In this document: positions 26,632 through 34,040 of the stretch, one piece after another
Position numbering within the stretch: the first letter of the stretch is position 1
Layout of the letters: each line of letters starts with the position of its first letter
Source: Natrinema gelatinilyticum
GTDB taxonomy: Archaea > Halobacteriota > Halobacteria > Halobacteriales > Natrialbaceae
Direction: 5' to 3'
Assembly (NCBI RefSeq): GCF_024266705.1
Contig: NZ_CP100756.1
Span: 2,604,001 to 2,668,000 of the forward strand
Length of the DNA stretch: 64,000 nucleotides
The notes under the pieces: generated by a model
What the model was told of the DNA's origin: nothing
Databases searched by the model: none
What the model saw: the letters and a program-made list of their open reading frames with translations, nothing else
Made by a program: the position numbers and the translations under genes

Positions 26632-26798
26632 ATAGAATGTGATGAGTGCGGCACGGATCAAATCGGTGGTTCGGGGATCGACGGAACCTGAGGGTTCAGA
26701 GACCGATGGAATTTGGGGGGTCGAGGACCGATGGACGCGAAAAGTCCGGGAAAGCACGTGATTCGCTTGCAGCACCGATTGCGGGCCCGAGGTGGTGC

Positions 26799-27026
26799 TT
26801 ACTCTCTGTCGATATCTGACGATCCGGGGGTGCGGCCTCTGACGTCTTCGATGGCACCTTCGACCGTTCCGCGCGTTTCGGCGACCGTCGCGCCGACCAG
26901 TCCGCCGATCGCTCCCCCTGTACTCGCAGCGTTTCGGCTGAACAGTCCACCGATCGCCGCGCCGATTGCTGCGCCTATCGCAGCGTACCGTGCACGGAGC
27001 AATATCTGTTTGATTCGTTCTTTCAT
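26799..27026 (-). CDS. Small glycine-zipper protein
   Basis: A 75-residue protein: MKERIKQILLRARYAAIGAA, then repeated small-residue stretches GAAIGGLFSRN and GGAIGGLVGATVAE, then an acidic tail. The G-x3-G and A-x3-G spacing is typical of glycine-zipper helices that pack in membranes or pores. No assigned function. It lies between the SdpI-like gene and the HAD phosphatase on the same strand; the region upstream of its ATG is AT-rich (GATAAATATGAC near 27050) and may carry its promoter. Confidence 0.65.
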   Translation of the reverse strand: MKERIKQILLRARYAAIGAAIGAAIGGLFSRNAASTGGAIGGLVGATVAETRGTVEGAIEDVRGRTPGSSDIDRE

Positions 27027-27134
27027 GTGTTGTTACTCGTGACAGTGACGGATAAATATGACTCTCGGGTACAGACGCTGAGAGACGAATCGAACGGAGG
27101 ACCGCCGCTCGCTGGACGAACGGTCGCCGAACGT

Positions 27135-27914
27135 TCAAAGAAGCGTGTCGACCGCCGCCAGGGATTCGAGAACGTGATCGGGCTCGACGTCGCTCGATGC
27201 GAGGGCCGTACGATCGGTGACGCCGGTGAGGACGAGGGCCGTTTCCATACCGGCCCGGTTTCCGAGCACGATATCGGTGTCGAGGCGGTCGCCGACGACG
27301 AGGGTTTTCCCGGGATCGGTTTCCAGCCTGTCCATCGCTGCCGCCGCCGCGGCTGCGGACGGTTTGCCGAGGATTGCGTCCGGTTCCCGGCCAGCAACGG
27401 CCTCCATCGCGGCGAGGATTGCACCGGAGCCCGGAATCTCTCCCTCGTCGATTGGAATCGTCGCGTCGGGATCGGTGCCGTAGAAGGGGACGTCTTCCTC
27501 GAGCGCCCGCAAGGCCTCCCAGAGCGTTCCAAACGAGAAGTGTTTGTCGAACGACCCGAGAACGACCTCGGCCGCGTCCGGGTCGGTCGTCAATTCGACG
27601 GCAGCGTCCTCGAGAATTGCCTCGAGGCGGTCCCCGCCGACCAGAAAGACCCGCTCTCCGTCGTGGGTCGCTGCGAGATAGTCGGCGGAAACGGTCGCGG
27701 ATGTGAGGACGGTGGTCGGATCGACGTCGATCCCGTAGGGCGCGAATTTCTCGCGGTAGTGGTTGCTCCCGCGCGTCGGATTGTTCGAGAAGAGCAAGCG
27801 GGAACAACCCGCCGCCTCGAGCGTCTGCAGAGCGTCGGTCGCGCCCGGGAGCAACGATTCGCCTCGGACGATCGTTCCGTCGACGTCGAGGATCACCGCC
27901 TCGTAGTCAGTCAT
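27135..27914 (-). CDS. HAD-IIA family phosphatase (NagD/p-nitrophenyl phosphatase-like)
   Basis: 259 residues from ATG 27914. HAD motif I is AVILDVDGTIVRG (DxDGT), motif II is LLFSNNPTRG, motif III/IV is KTLVVGDRLDTDIVLGNRAGM with the preceding Lys in ILGKPS. The C2-type cap is between motifs II and III, as in NagD and phosphoglycolate phosphatases of class IIA. It should dephosphorylate sugar phosphates or nucleotides; the substrate is unknown. All four catalytic motifs are intact. Confidence 0.92.
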   Translation of the reverse strand: MTDYEAVILDVDGTIVRGESLLPGATDALQTLEAAGCSRLLFSNNPTRGSNHYREKFAPYGIDVDPTTVLTSATVSADYLAATHDGERVFLVGGDRLEAILEDAAVELTTDPDAAEVVLGSFDKHFSFGTLWEALRALEEDVPFYGTDPDATIPIDEGEIPGSGAILAAMEAVAGREPDAILGKPSAAAAAAAMDRLETDPGKTLVVGDRLDTDIVLGNRAGMETALVLTGVTDRTALASSDVEPDHVLESLAAVDTLL

Positions 27915-28008
27915 TGGAAGACCGTACGGTCGGCCGGCGATTGAGTGTTGGGATCGGCGTCGGATCCGCCGGGAAAACTCCATACGGCTGTCAACCGTAG
28001 GGTGTGAT

Positions 28009-28449
28009 ATGACGCTCGACGTCGAGATTCCCGAACCGCCGACGCTCCGCGGGCCGCAGGACCCCGGCGACTACGATGCCGTCTCAGAACCCGATGCGCG
28101 GACAGGTGACGACGCTCGACGGCAAGAGCTGGCGGGCTTTCTGGACAGCGGCGCCTGGGAGGACGCCTTCGACGATTGGGCCGCAGAGACGTACATGACT
28201 GAAGCGGAGTTTCGAATCGTCCGCGAGCTTGGCCTGCTGGACGAACTCGATTTTTACTGGAACCCGTCGGCGGACGACGTCGGCTACCTCGTCCCGGCGA
28301 TTCCGGACGACCGGCTGGAAGGTCGCGACGATATCGACGCTGACGATCTCGAAGAGGAATTGGACGCCCTCGCCAGGACGGTCAGCGAAGTGCTGGAAAC
28401 CGACTACATCCACCGAGACGGCGAGGAGTTCGGCTATACCTGGGAATAG
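28009..28449 (+). CDS. Acidic haloarchaeal protein, first of two tandem paralogs
   Basis: 146 residues, very acidic. The N-terminus MTLDVEIPEPPTLRGPQDPG matches the beginning of the next gene (MTLEVEPPEPPELEFVDPNE). The shared core is RRQELAGFLDSGAWEDAFDDW / RREELQAFLEEGAWTEAFDEW, then LDELDFYWNPSADDVGYLVPAIPDD / FAGFDFFWDDFADRVGYHAPGIPED. The pair is clearly a gene duplication. No catalytic motif is seen and I know no function. Both genes are cooriented with about 150 bp between them. Confidence 0.75.
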   Translation: MTLDVEIPEPPTLRGPQDPGDYDAVSEPDARTGDDARRQELAGFLDSGAWEDAFDDWAAETYMTEAEFRIVRELGLLDELDFYWNPSADDVGYLVPAIPDDRLEGRDDIDADDLEEELDALARTVSEVLETDYIHRDGEEFGYTWE

Positions 28450-28602
28450 CGGCCGGGGAACAGTGGCAGAGCGGATGCGGACGCGACGTCTCGCCGGTCG
28501 TTAGTGGCTCGCCGAGACCGCGCTACGGACGGCCGGCGCTTGCCGTCGGTGGCCCGCTGCGAGGTGGGAATTCTTATCCGCCGACCCGACTTACGACCTC
28601 CC

Positions 28603-29073
28603 ATGACACTCGAGGTCGAGCCGCCCGAACCGCCGGAACTGGAGTTCGTCGATCCGAACGAATACGAGGACGCGACCATCAGCGCAGACGGAGCCGAGGA
28701 GATCGACTACCGCCGCGAGGAACTGCAGGCGTTTCTCGAGGAGGGTGCCTGGACGGAAGCGTTCGACGAGTGGCGCAGCGACACCGATCTCGGGAAACGT
28801 GAGTACGAGATCACCCATGATCTGGATCTCTTCGCTGGATTCGATTTCTTCTGGGACGATTTCGCCGACCGCGTCGGCTACCATGCGCCGGGTATCCCGG
28901 AGGACTGGCAAGCCCGGGAGTATCACCCCGAACTCGACACCTGGGGGACGGTCTCCTCGATCAACGCCGAACTGACCGAGTTCGGCCAGATCGTCTCGGT
29001 CACGCTCAAGGAAGAATACGTCGACTGGGAGGCCGAGTACGAACCGCCGGAAGACCTGCCCGATTTCGACTGA
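28603..29073 (+). CDS. Acidic haloarchaeal protein, second of two tandem paralogs
   Basis: 156 residues from ATG 28603, with TTCTTATCC (28571-28579) near the TATA position. It shares with its upstream neighbour the MTLxVExPEPPxL start, the REEL-FLEEGAW-EAFDEW helix and the F-W-D-VGY-P-IPxD block, but is 10 residues longer because of a loop in the middle (REYHPELDTWGTVSSINAEL). Sequence identity looks moderate by eye, so the duplication is not recent. Function unknown. Confidence 0.75.
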   Translation: MTLEVEPPEPPELEFVDPNEYEDATISADGAEEIDYRREELQAFLEEGAWTEAFDEWRSDTDLGKREYEITHDLDLFAGFDFFWDDFADRVGYHAPGIPEDWQAREYHPELDTWGTVSSINAELTEFGQIVSVTLKEEYVDWEAEYEPPEDLPDFD

Positions 29074-29130
29074 TCGGCCTGTGGGCGGGTAGGCGCGTCG
29101 GTTCGTGTCTCGCGTCGGTGTCAGTTGTCT

Positions 29131-29313
29131 TTATCCGGTCCACTCGCCCGCGAGATCTCCGGCGACGTTCTCCCGCCAGTGATCGAATCCGTCCTTGCAG
29201 TCGGTATTGTCGTTGATGTGATCGATGAACCCGGCGCCCGGCGACGCCAGTTCGTCACCGCAGAACGGACAGGTAATTGGGTCGATCCAGTCTGTCGTCG
29301 TGTTCGCAGCCAT
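29131..29313 (-). CDS. Small zinc-binding protein (60 residues)
   Basis: MAANTTTDWIDPITCPFCGD starts a short protein with CPFCGDELASPGAGFIDHI and a second Cys in NTDCKDGFDHW, a C-x2-C...H...C arrangement of a zinc ribbon/treble clef. It ends in GDLAGEWTG. Short Zn proteins of this layout are frequent in haloarchaea and sometimes bind DNA, RNA or partner proteins. Transcription runs toward the DUF pair; function is not known. Confidence 0.75.
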   Translation of the reverse strand: MAANTTTDWIDPITCPFCGDELASPGAGFIDHINDNTDCKDGFDHWRENVAGDLAGEWTG

Positions 29314-29572
29314 CGGTGGCCGAGTCTATCAGGATCTATCATATAAGTCTCGCCCGTTAGGATTTATTACAATTGGTATGGCATATTATGTCAACAAAGG
29401 TGGTTTCAGAGGGCCGATGGAGTACACCCTGCTCTACGGTGACGGATCAGACCAGCCCGAGGGAGTGGCCTGATCGGCGATACGTGCCAGGGTCGAACGC
29501 CCGTCGCGTGGCGAGCGAAACCCCAGATCGGTAGATACTCGGGGTTCCGGTTTCGACTCTGGACGAGAACGC

Positions 29573-30802
29573 ATGTCGGTTCGACGATCGGCTGGACGAT
29601 TCGCCGAGTACGATGTACTCGTCTTGACGGCTGCGATCTGGTTTCTCGCGAAGTTTCTCCGGTACGTCTTTCCGCCGTTGTTCGATTCGTTTCAGGCGAG
29701 CTACGGCGTTTCGGATGCCGTCCTCGGAACCGCCTTCTCGGGACTCATGCTCTGTTATGCGGTCATGCAATTTCCATCGGGCGTCCTCGCGGACCGGCTC
29801 GGGACGGTGACGGTCATCGCGGCTGGTGCGGTGGTCGGGGCCGCGGCGGCGGTCGCGCTTTCAATCGACTCACCGTTCATCATCCTCGTCGGCGCGATGC
29901 TCGTTATCGGAGCCGGGACCGGCGTGCACAAGACGGTCGCTGTTCGGCTCCTCGCTCGAGCCTATCCCAAGCGGACGGGGCGGGCTCTCGGATTTCTGGA
30001 CACGTTCGGGGCCTTTAGCGGCGTCGTCGCCCCTGCAGCCGTCGTCGGGGTCGCGTCGCTGGCCGTCGGCCCGGTCGCGAGTTGGCGGTTGCTTTTTCTG
30101 GTCTCGGGCCTCGTCGGGCTGGTTCTCGCGGTGACGTTCGTAGTTCGGGTGCCCCGGCGGCTTCCGGACGATTCCGCTGGACCGGAATCGAACTCGAACG
30201 ATCGTGGGTTCGGGATCGCACAGTACGTCTCGCTCTTTCGTGACTTGCGGTTCTCGGTGTTCGCCCTGTTGACGGTCCTCTTTTCGTTCATGTACAACGG
30301 GCTGGTCGCGTTCGCACCGCGGTATCTCACGGTCGAGGCGGGTCTCACCCCGGCGACCGCGAGCGTGCTCTATAGCGGCCTCTTCCTCGCGAGTCTGGTC
30401 CAGTTGGTGACCGGCAATTTGAGCGACCGGGCAGGACGACTTCCGATCATCGTCACGATGCTCGGACTCGCTTCGGTCGCACTGGTCGCGTTCGTGTCGG
30501 TCACCGAGACGGGGAACCCGATCCTGCTCGGCGGGTTGTTCGTCGCCGTCGGTATCGGCTCGCACGGCTTTCGGCCCGTCAGGAGTGCCTATCTGATGTC
30601 CGTCATTCCGGACGATGTGGCCGCCGGCGGGCTCGGCGTCGTCCGAACGCTGTTGATGGGCGCCGGCGCGATTGCACCCGCAATCGTCGGAACTCTCTCC
30701 GAAACCGCTGGCTTTAGGGTCGCGTTCTGGCTCCTTGCGTCGACTGTCGTCCGTGCTACGGGGCTCGGTTGCCTGCTTCTGGTTTTCGGGCACCGGTCGT
30801 GA
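29573..30802 (+). CDS. MFS transporter
   Basis: A 409-residue 12-helix carrier. MFS motif A appears in GVLADRLGTVTVI between helices 2 and 3 and again as GNLSDRAGRLPII in the second half. The first helix block is VLVLTAAIWFLAKFLRYVFPPLF, and a GTGVHKTVAVRLLARAYPKR segment follows helix 4. The layout fits the nitrate/nitrite or OFA-like MFS branches, but the substrate cannot be told. No partner genes are near. The ATG at 29573 is preceded by GAGAACGC. Confidence 0.85.
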   Translation: MSVRRSAGRFAEYDVLVLTAAIWFLAKFLRYVFPPLFDSFQASYGVSDAVLGTAFSGLMLCYAVMQFPSGVLADRLGTVTVIAAGAVVGAAAAVALSIDSPFIILVGAMLVIGAGTGVHKTVAVRLLARAYPKRTGRALGFLDTFGAFSGVVAPAAVVGVASLAVGPVASWRLLFLVSGLVGLVLAVTFVVRVPRRLPDDSAGPESNSNDRGFGIAQYVSLFRDLRFSVFALLTVLFSFMYNGLVAFAPRYLTVEAGLTPATASVLYSGLFLASLVQLVTGNLSDRAGRLPIIVTMLGLASVALVAFVSVTETGNPILLGGLFVAVGIGSHGFRPVRSAYLMSVIPDDVAAGGLGVVRTLLMGAGAIAPAIVGTLSETAGFRVAFWLLASTVVRATGLGCLLLVFGHRS

Positions 30803-31106
30803 CTGTTTCATCTGTCGAGATCCATCTTGAGTCTCGGCCAACCGAAACCCCACGCTGATTACCTCTTGTTTCACAAAAGAATCAACGCGGATGCCACGGG
30901 GCTTGACCCCGAGGCGGTTGACACGACCCCAGTCCACTACACAGGGCCCGACTGGTCAGGACTCGAAATGCAATCCCGCAAGCGCGTCGACGAGTGCCAG
31001 CTACACCACCGTCACGAGTGGTAGCAGCACCGCCAGTCGCCCTCCTCGCCGGTCGGTGAACTCCACCACGAAAAGAGTTAATGCAGATTATGTGTGATGA
31101 TAACAT
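30803..31106. other. Gap between the MFS gene and a small zinc ribbon
   Basis: About 300 bp. A plus-strand frame (30827-31024) ends in a coding-like acidic stretch (ATGLDPEAVDTTPVHYTGPD, then DECQLHHRHEW) and may be the tail of a lost gene, but its beginning is not convincing. The right end (AGTTAATGCAGATTATG, 31075-31091) is AT-rich and likely holds the promoter of the 43-residue gene. Confidence 0.3.
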
Positions 31107-31238
31107 ATGACTATCGAGGCGCGACGTGAGTACGAGTGCGTACAGTGTGGCCGGCGGGAGACGGTCGTAGACGCACTCGTAGGCACCTGCGAACAGTGCG
31201 GGGGTGAGATGCGGAACGTCGAGTTGGTTCGCGACTGA
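31107..31238 (+). CDS. Rubrerythrin-like zinc-ribbon protein, 43 residues
   Basis: ATG at 31107 (MTIEARREYECVQCGRRETV ...) to TGA at 31236-31238. It is a tiny rubredoxin-like ribbon: YECVQCGRRE then GTCEQCGGEM, two C-x2-C knuckles 17 residues apart, as in the many haloarchaeal 'rubrerythrin-like domain' proteins of 40-60 residues. A metal-binding role is expected; partner unknown. It is too short for usual cutoffs, but motif spacing and GC3 support it. Confidence 0.75.
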   Translation: MTIEARREYECVQCGRRETVVDALVGTCEQCGGEMRNVELVRD

Positions 31239-31280
31239 CCGATTCGGACGGGCGTCCCGACAGCTCTCCGGTCCGTTGTC

Positions 31281-31440
31281 TCACGGACTGCCGAGTAAAT
31301 TCGTCGGCTGCGGGACCTGAGCCGAACCAGAAATCGAATCAGCGAGCGAGGAGAACTGAGACGTCGATCGAAACGAGGCCGACGGGTCGGTGAACTCGAA
31401 TTCGGTTCCTGCTGCTTTATTGAAAACGACAGACGGCGTC
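31281..31440 (-). pseudogene. Coding-like fragment cut off by the nested insertion element
   Basis: On the minus strand, codons from 31440 to a TGA at 31281 read VVFNKAAGTEFEFTDP, then FRSTSQFSSLADSISGSAQV and end NLLGSP. The composition is protein-like, but no start is present because the frame meets the IS boundary at about 31440. It looks like the C-terminus of a host gene truncated by the insertion or by a later deletion. The source gene is not recognised. Confidence 0.35.
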
Positions 31441-31613
31441 GGGACTGTTCCGTAATAATTTGAGAGAACGAGGTCGAGAAGCCGATTATGGCAGTCGCAC
31501 TCCTCGACCTCGTTGAGAAGGCACTACGTGTAGCAAAACAAGCTTTGGGAAATCACGCGGGGAAGCCCGAGTCAGGCGGGCTTCCCCGCGAAGCACACAT
31601 CGTTGCTCATTGT

Positions 31614-31621
31614 ATTCGGAA
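31614..31621. repeat. Target site duplication, left copy
   Basis: ATTCGGAA immediately left of the inner element; the identical octamer lies at 32579-32586 on the right. In the uninterrupted outer transposase it encodes part of I-R-K. Confidence 0.9.
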
Positions 31622-31767
31622 GGCTGTGTTGAATCACTAGACGGCGGCGGAACAAGTCAGTAAATCAAAGGAGTTGAAGCGGGAGGCTGCGAGTGTTCAT
31701 GACGCAAATCTCCCGCTTCATTGGGGAAGTTGTGCCGATTGCTCAAAACGTTACTGGCGATGGAGAC

Positions 31768-32469
31768 GAATCTGCCGCCCCGGAAGGAGGCGGCGGATTC
31801 GCCGACTATGCCCTCGTTTCACTCCACTGTCTGCGGATTTACCTCGATACGTCCTACCGGATGACGATTGACCTGCTCAAGGAGATGCCACAAATAACCG
31901 GGGAGATCGGCCTCAGCGCGGCCGATCTCCCCTGTCCATCCACGTTGTGTAAAGCGTTCGATCGGATCAGTATGAGCGTCTGTCGAGTGCTACTGCGCCA
32001 GTCGGCGCAGCTGCACGATCCCTCGAAACACGGCGCTATTGACGCCACATTCTACGAGCAATCAGCCGCGAGCCGTCATTACTGTCAGCGAATAGCTACC
32101 GCGTCCAGAAGCTCAAAGTGACGAAACTCGTCGATACGGAGTCTCAAGCCGTCCTCGACGTACACTGCTCGACAAACCGGGAAGGAAGTGACGCAGACCT
32201 CGCCGAGCAGATCGCCCGCCGAAACGCGGGCGATCTGCGGTCTCTGGCCGCCGATAAGGGCTACGACAAGCAATCGCTCCGCGAAGCACTCCGTGAACTC
32301 GGCATCAGACCGCTGATCAAGCATCGTATCTTCGCTCCGCATCGTATCTTCGCTCCGTACGACCACGCGCACAACGCCAGAATCGACGAACAACGCTACA
32401 ATCAGCGCTCTATGACGGAAACCGTGAACTCGGCTGTCAAGCGCTCGCTCGGCTTCGCCGTGCGAGCGC
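31768..32469 (+). repeat. Five coding-region hairpins in the inner transposase gene
   Basis: Inverted repeats within the gene: 31768-31779/31789-31800 (12 bp, one G-U pair, loop 9); 31900-31912/31920-31932 (13 bp perfect, loop 7); 31993-31999/32004-32010 (7 bp, loop 4); 32208-32219/32226-32237 (12 bp perfect, loop CGAAAC); 32441-32453/32457-32469 (12 pairs with one T-T mismatch, loop TTC). Four of the five have equivalents at the matching codons of the outer transposase. They would fold in the mRNA and in single-stranded DNA. Confidence 0.85.
32322..32357 (+). repeat. 18-bp tandem duplication in the inner transposase
   Basis: CATCGTATCTTCGCTCCG occurs twice without a gap, adding six residues (HRIFAP) before YDHAHNARIDE. 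It keeps the frame, so it is an in-frame slippage event separate from the nearby frameshift. Confidence 0.9.
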
Positions 32470-32578
32470 GTTCTTGGTTCCGTGAGTTCCGCGAAATCGC
32501 CCTGATGTGTGTCGTCTACAACATCAAGCGTGCCGTGAAACAGTGAATTCCGATTCCGTATGGCGATTCAACACGGCC

Positions 32579-32586
32579 ATTCGGAA
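32579..32586. repeat. Target site duplication, right copy
   Basis: ATTCGGAA immediately right of the inner element's end at 32578, matching 31614-31621. Confidence 0.9.
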
Positions 32587-33314
32587 GGAAGAAGGCCACA
32601 CGTTCACCGAACTCGTCGATCGGCTCGGGCTTATGCCAGATATCTGTGAGCGTCTTGGCATTCACCCAGATGCATTGCCTGACCCAACGACGTTCTACCA
32701 CTCGCTTGACCGATACGCGATGTACGTCTGGCGGGCGTTGCTGCGCGCTTCCGCGCAGCAACTCCGCCACTCCGGCCACGTCGCTCTCGACAGTACGTTC
32801 TTCGAACGGAAGCAAGCCTCACAGTACTACCTACAGCGACAGGATCGAGCGGTGAAGACGATCAAAGCGACGACACTCACCGATACAGAGTCGCTGGCGG
32901 TGCTGGACGTGCATTGTTGTATCGAGCGTGAACATGACACGAAGGCTGGCCCGCGGGTCGTCCGCCGAAATGCGGACGACCTGCGGGCCGTCGTCGCCGA
33001 TAACGGATTTCAGGACTGGCACACCGAATACGAGTTGTCTGGGTACGATCTCGAATACCTCGTTCATCACCGTGGATCGACGCCGATGGCTGCTGCGCAT
33101 AACGCACTCAATCAGGAGAACGGGTACACGCAACGCTGGATGGCAGAAACGTCTTACTCGACCACGAAGCGAACGCAAGACTCCGCCTTGCGTTCGCGGT
33201 TCTGGTACCGACAGGTCCGTGAAATTGTCCTCATGTTCGCTCTTCACAACATCAAGAAGGTGGCTGAGAAGCTATGATCGTGCTGCCGTACCGCATTTTC
33301 AATAGAGCAGTTCC

Positions 33315-33760
33315 TGCGCCTCTGATACCATCTTCTGTCGCGCTCGAGTCCATCCCCGCTGTCTCGGTTTCGCCGACATCGTCCCTGGCAGCCGCGAGCG
33401 TGCCTCTTGCGATGCTTTCAGCGGGGTCCCTCCGCGAGTCGGGTGTCTCGAACCGAAAACGGGATATTGACCGCTTCAACGACCACTCGAGCGACCGTCC
33501 CCCCACCGCGTACGTCGTTCCGTTCGCCGAACGATGGCGCCATCTTCGGAGATCCCTTCCACCTCTAGAGCATCGTCGTCAGCCGTGTGATCGATCGGGA
33601 AGGCCGACTCGATCGCGCCGACCGTCGGCCGTTTCGGTGGCAGCCCAGACCAATCCCGGTTCGATGTCGAGATCGTCGTTCATGATCACCGCAAGTCGAA
33701 CCACCCTATTGGAAGTTCCTCCGACGTACCAGCTATGAAAATTAGCTGAAAGAGAGGGTG
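33315..33760 (-). pseudogene. Decayed minus-strand coding region next to the IS
   Basis: Several short coding-like minus-strand pieces lie in different frames. MNDDLDIEPGLVWAATETAD starts at 33683, and VGAIESAFPIDHTADDDALE, EVEGISEDGAIVRRTE, VEAVNIPFSVRDTRLAEG and DPAESIARGTLAAARDDVGE follow with frame changes. Together they look like one frameshifted gene pointing into the IS, possibly the other part of the fragment at 31281-31440. The product is not recognised. Confidence 0.35.
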
Positions 33761-33817
33761 CTAAGCCCCCGTCCTCAAAGCGTCGCCGAAGGCGACGAGT
33801 AGGGTGGGGTAGTTCAC
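33761..33817 (+). mobile_element. Minimal remnant of an IS200/IS605-type right end
   Basis: GTCCTCAAAGCG onward reads VLKASPKATSRVG then TAG at 33810-33812, a typical haloarchaeal TnpB C-terminus, with a perfect inner hairpin (GTCGCC/GGCGAC around 33782-33796) and the end GTAGTTCAC. Only about 16 codons remain. The same right end closes the 13.8-14.1 kb remnant. Confidence 0.55.
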
Positions 33818-34008
33818 TTCCGTTCTCTCAGGCCCGATCGACACCGTGGATTAGAATTATCTCATATCTGAATACTTATTATGGTGAACCACACGAGCTA
33901 TTCGACGAAAAACGAAATCCGACTCTAGTCGTTCATTGGCCGTCATGACCGCCATATGATGGCGAGCAACTGGGTAGACTCTGGCACACGCAGAGAGGAA
34001 TCCTCACG

Positions 34009-34018
34009 TTTATTTATC
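34009..34018 (+). promoter_or_regulatory. TATA box of pckA
   Basis: TTTATTTATC centred about 28 nt before the pckA ATG at 34041, preceded by purine/C-rich sequence that can act as BRE. The spacing implies a leaderless transcript. The upstream 180 bp hold no gene. Confidence 0.55.
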
Positions 34019-34040
34019 AGGATGATGGTGGATTAGGTGT

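Larger units (their letters stand above)
31699..32546 (+). pseudogene. Inner IS5-type transposase with a 1-nt deletion and an 18-bp duplication
   Basis: The N-terminal part (from ATG 31699, MTQISRFIGEVVPIAQ) runs in one frame to a stop at 32121, and the C-terminal part continues in another (32118-32546). After CQR the DNA reads CGAATAGCTACCGC; adding one base after AT (32093) restores CQRI-SYRVQKLKVTKLVDT and a continuous 282-residue IS5-group transposase. A second defect is the exact tandem repeat of 18 bp encoding HRIFAP (32322-32339 and 32340-32357). Catalytic residues (Asp in GAIDATFYE, Asp in AADKGYD, Glu in MTETVNSA) remain. The element is probably not autonomous now. Confidence 0.88.
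31622..32578 (+). mobile_element. Inner IS5-type insertion sequence (957 bp)
   Basis: It begins GGCTGTGTTGAATCAC (31622) and ends with the inverted form GCGATTCAACACGGCC (32578); the termini match at 14 of 16 positions. It is flanked by the exact 8-bp repeat ATTCGGAA (31614-31621 and 32579-32586). This is a textbook target duplication inside the outer transposase gene, so the order of events is clear: the outer element arrived first. The single transposase gene inside is itself frameshifted. Confidence 0.9.
31556..33197 (+). repeat. Four coding-region hairpins in the outer transposase gene
   Basis: 31556-31569/31577-31590 (14 bp perfect, loop 7); 32737-32747/32752-32762 (11 bp perfect, loop CTTC); 32950-32965/32972-32987 (16 pairs with one G-U, loop CGAAAT); 33169-33179/33187-33197 (11 bp perfect, loop 7). 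Their positions by codon (residues 22-36; the LLRASAQQL segment; the VRRNADDLRA segment; the TKRTQDSALRSR segment) match hairpins in the inner transposase. Confidence 0.85.
31488..33277 (+). pseudogene. Outer IS5-type transposase, split by an insertion
   Basis: Codons 1-42 (31488-31613, MAVALLDLVEKALRVAKQAL ... HIVAHC) and codons from 32579 to 33277 are in matching frames. Removing 31622-32578 and one copy of the 8-bp repeat restores HIVAHCIRKEEGHTFTELVD and a 274-residue transposase. The DDE residues are kept: Asp in HVALDSTFFER, Asp in VVADNGFQDW and Glu in RWMAETSYSTT. The gene is therefore intact apart from the insertion. It carries coding-region hairpins, listed separately. Confidence 0.85.
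31441..33314 (+). mobile_element. Outer IS5-type insertion sequence, itself interrupted
   Basis: The proposed ends are GGGACTGTTC (31441-31450) and GAGCAGTTCC (33305-33314), inverted repeats matching at 8 of 10 positions; a wider alignment matches 12 of 16. Without the inner element and one copy of its 8-bp target the length is 909 bp, normal for an IS5-group element with a single transposase. I see no target duplication at these outer ends, so the boundaries are approximate or the flanks have been rearranged. Confidence 0.6.

Noticed and set aside
29378..29473. 31-codon frame MAYYVNKGGFRGPMEYTLLY after the small Zn protein
   Set aside because: Short, no partner, and the AT-rich GATTTATTAC is too close to the ATG to act as its TATA.
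33274..33738. 154-residue plus-strand frame next to the nested IS
   Set aside because: Composition is not protein-like; the minus strand has the better (decayed) coding signal.
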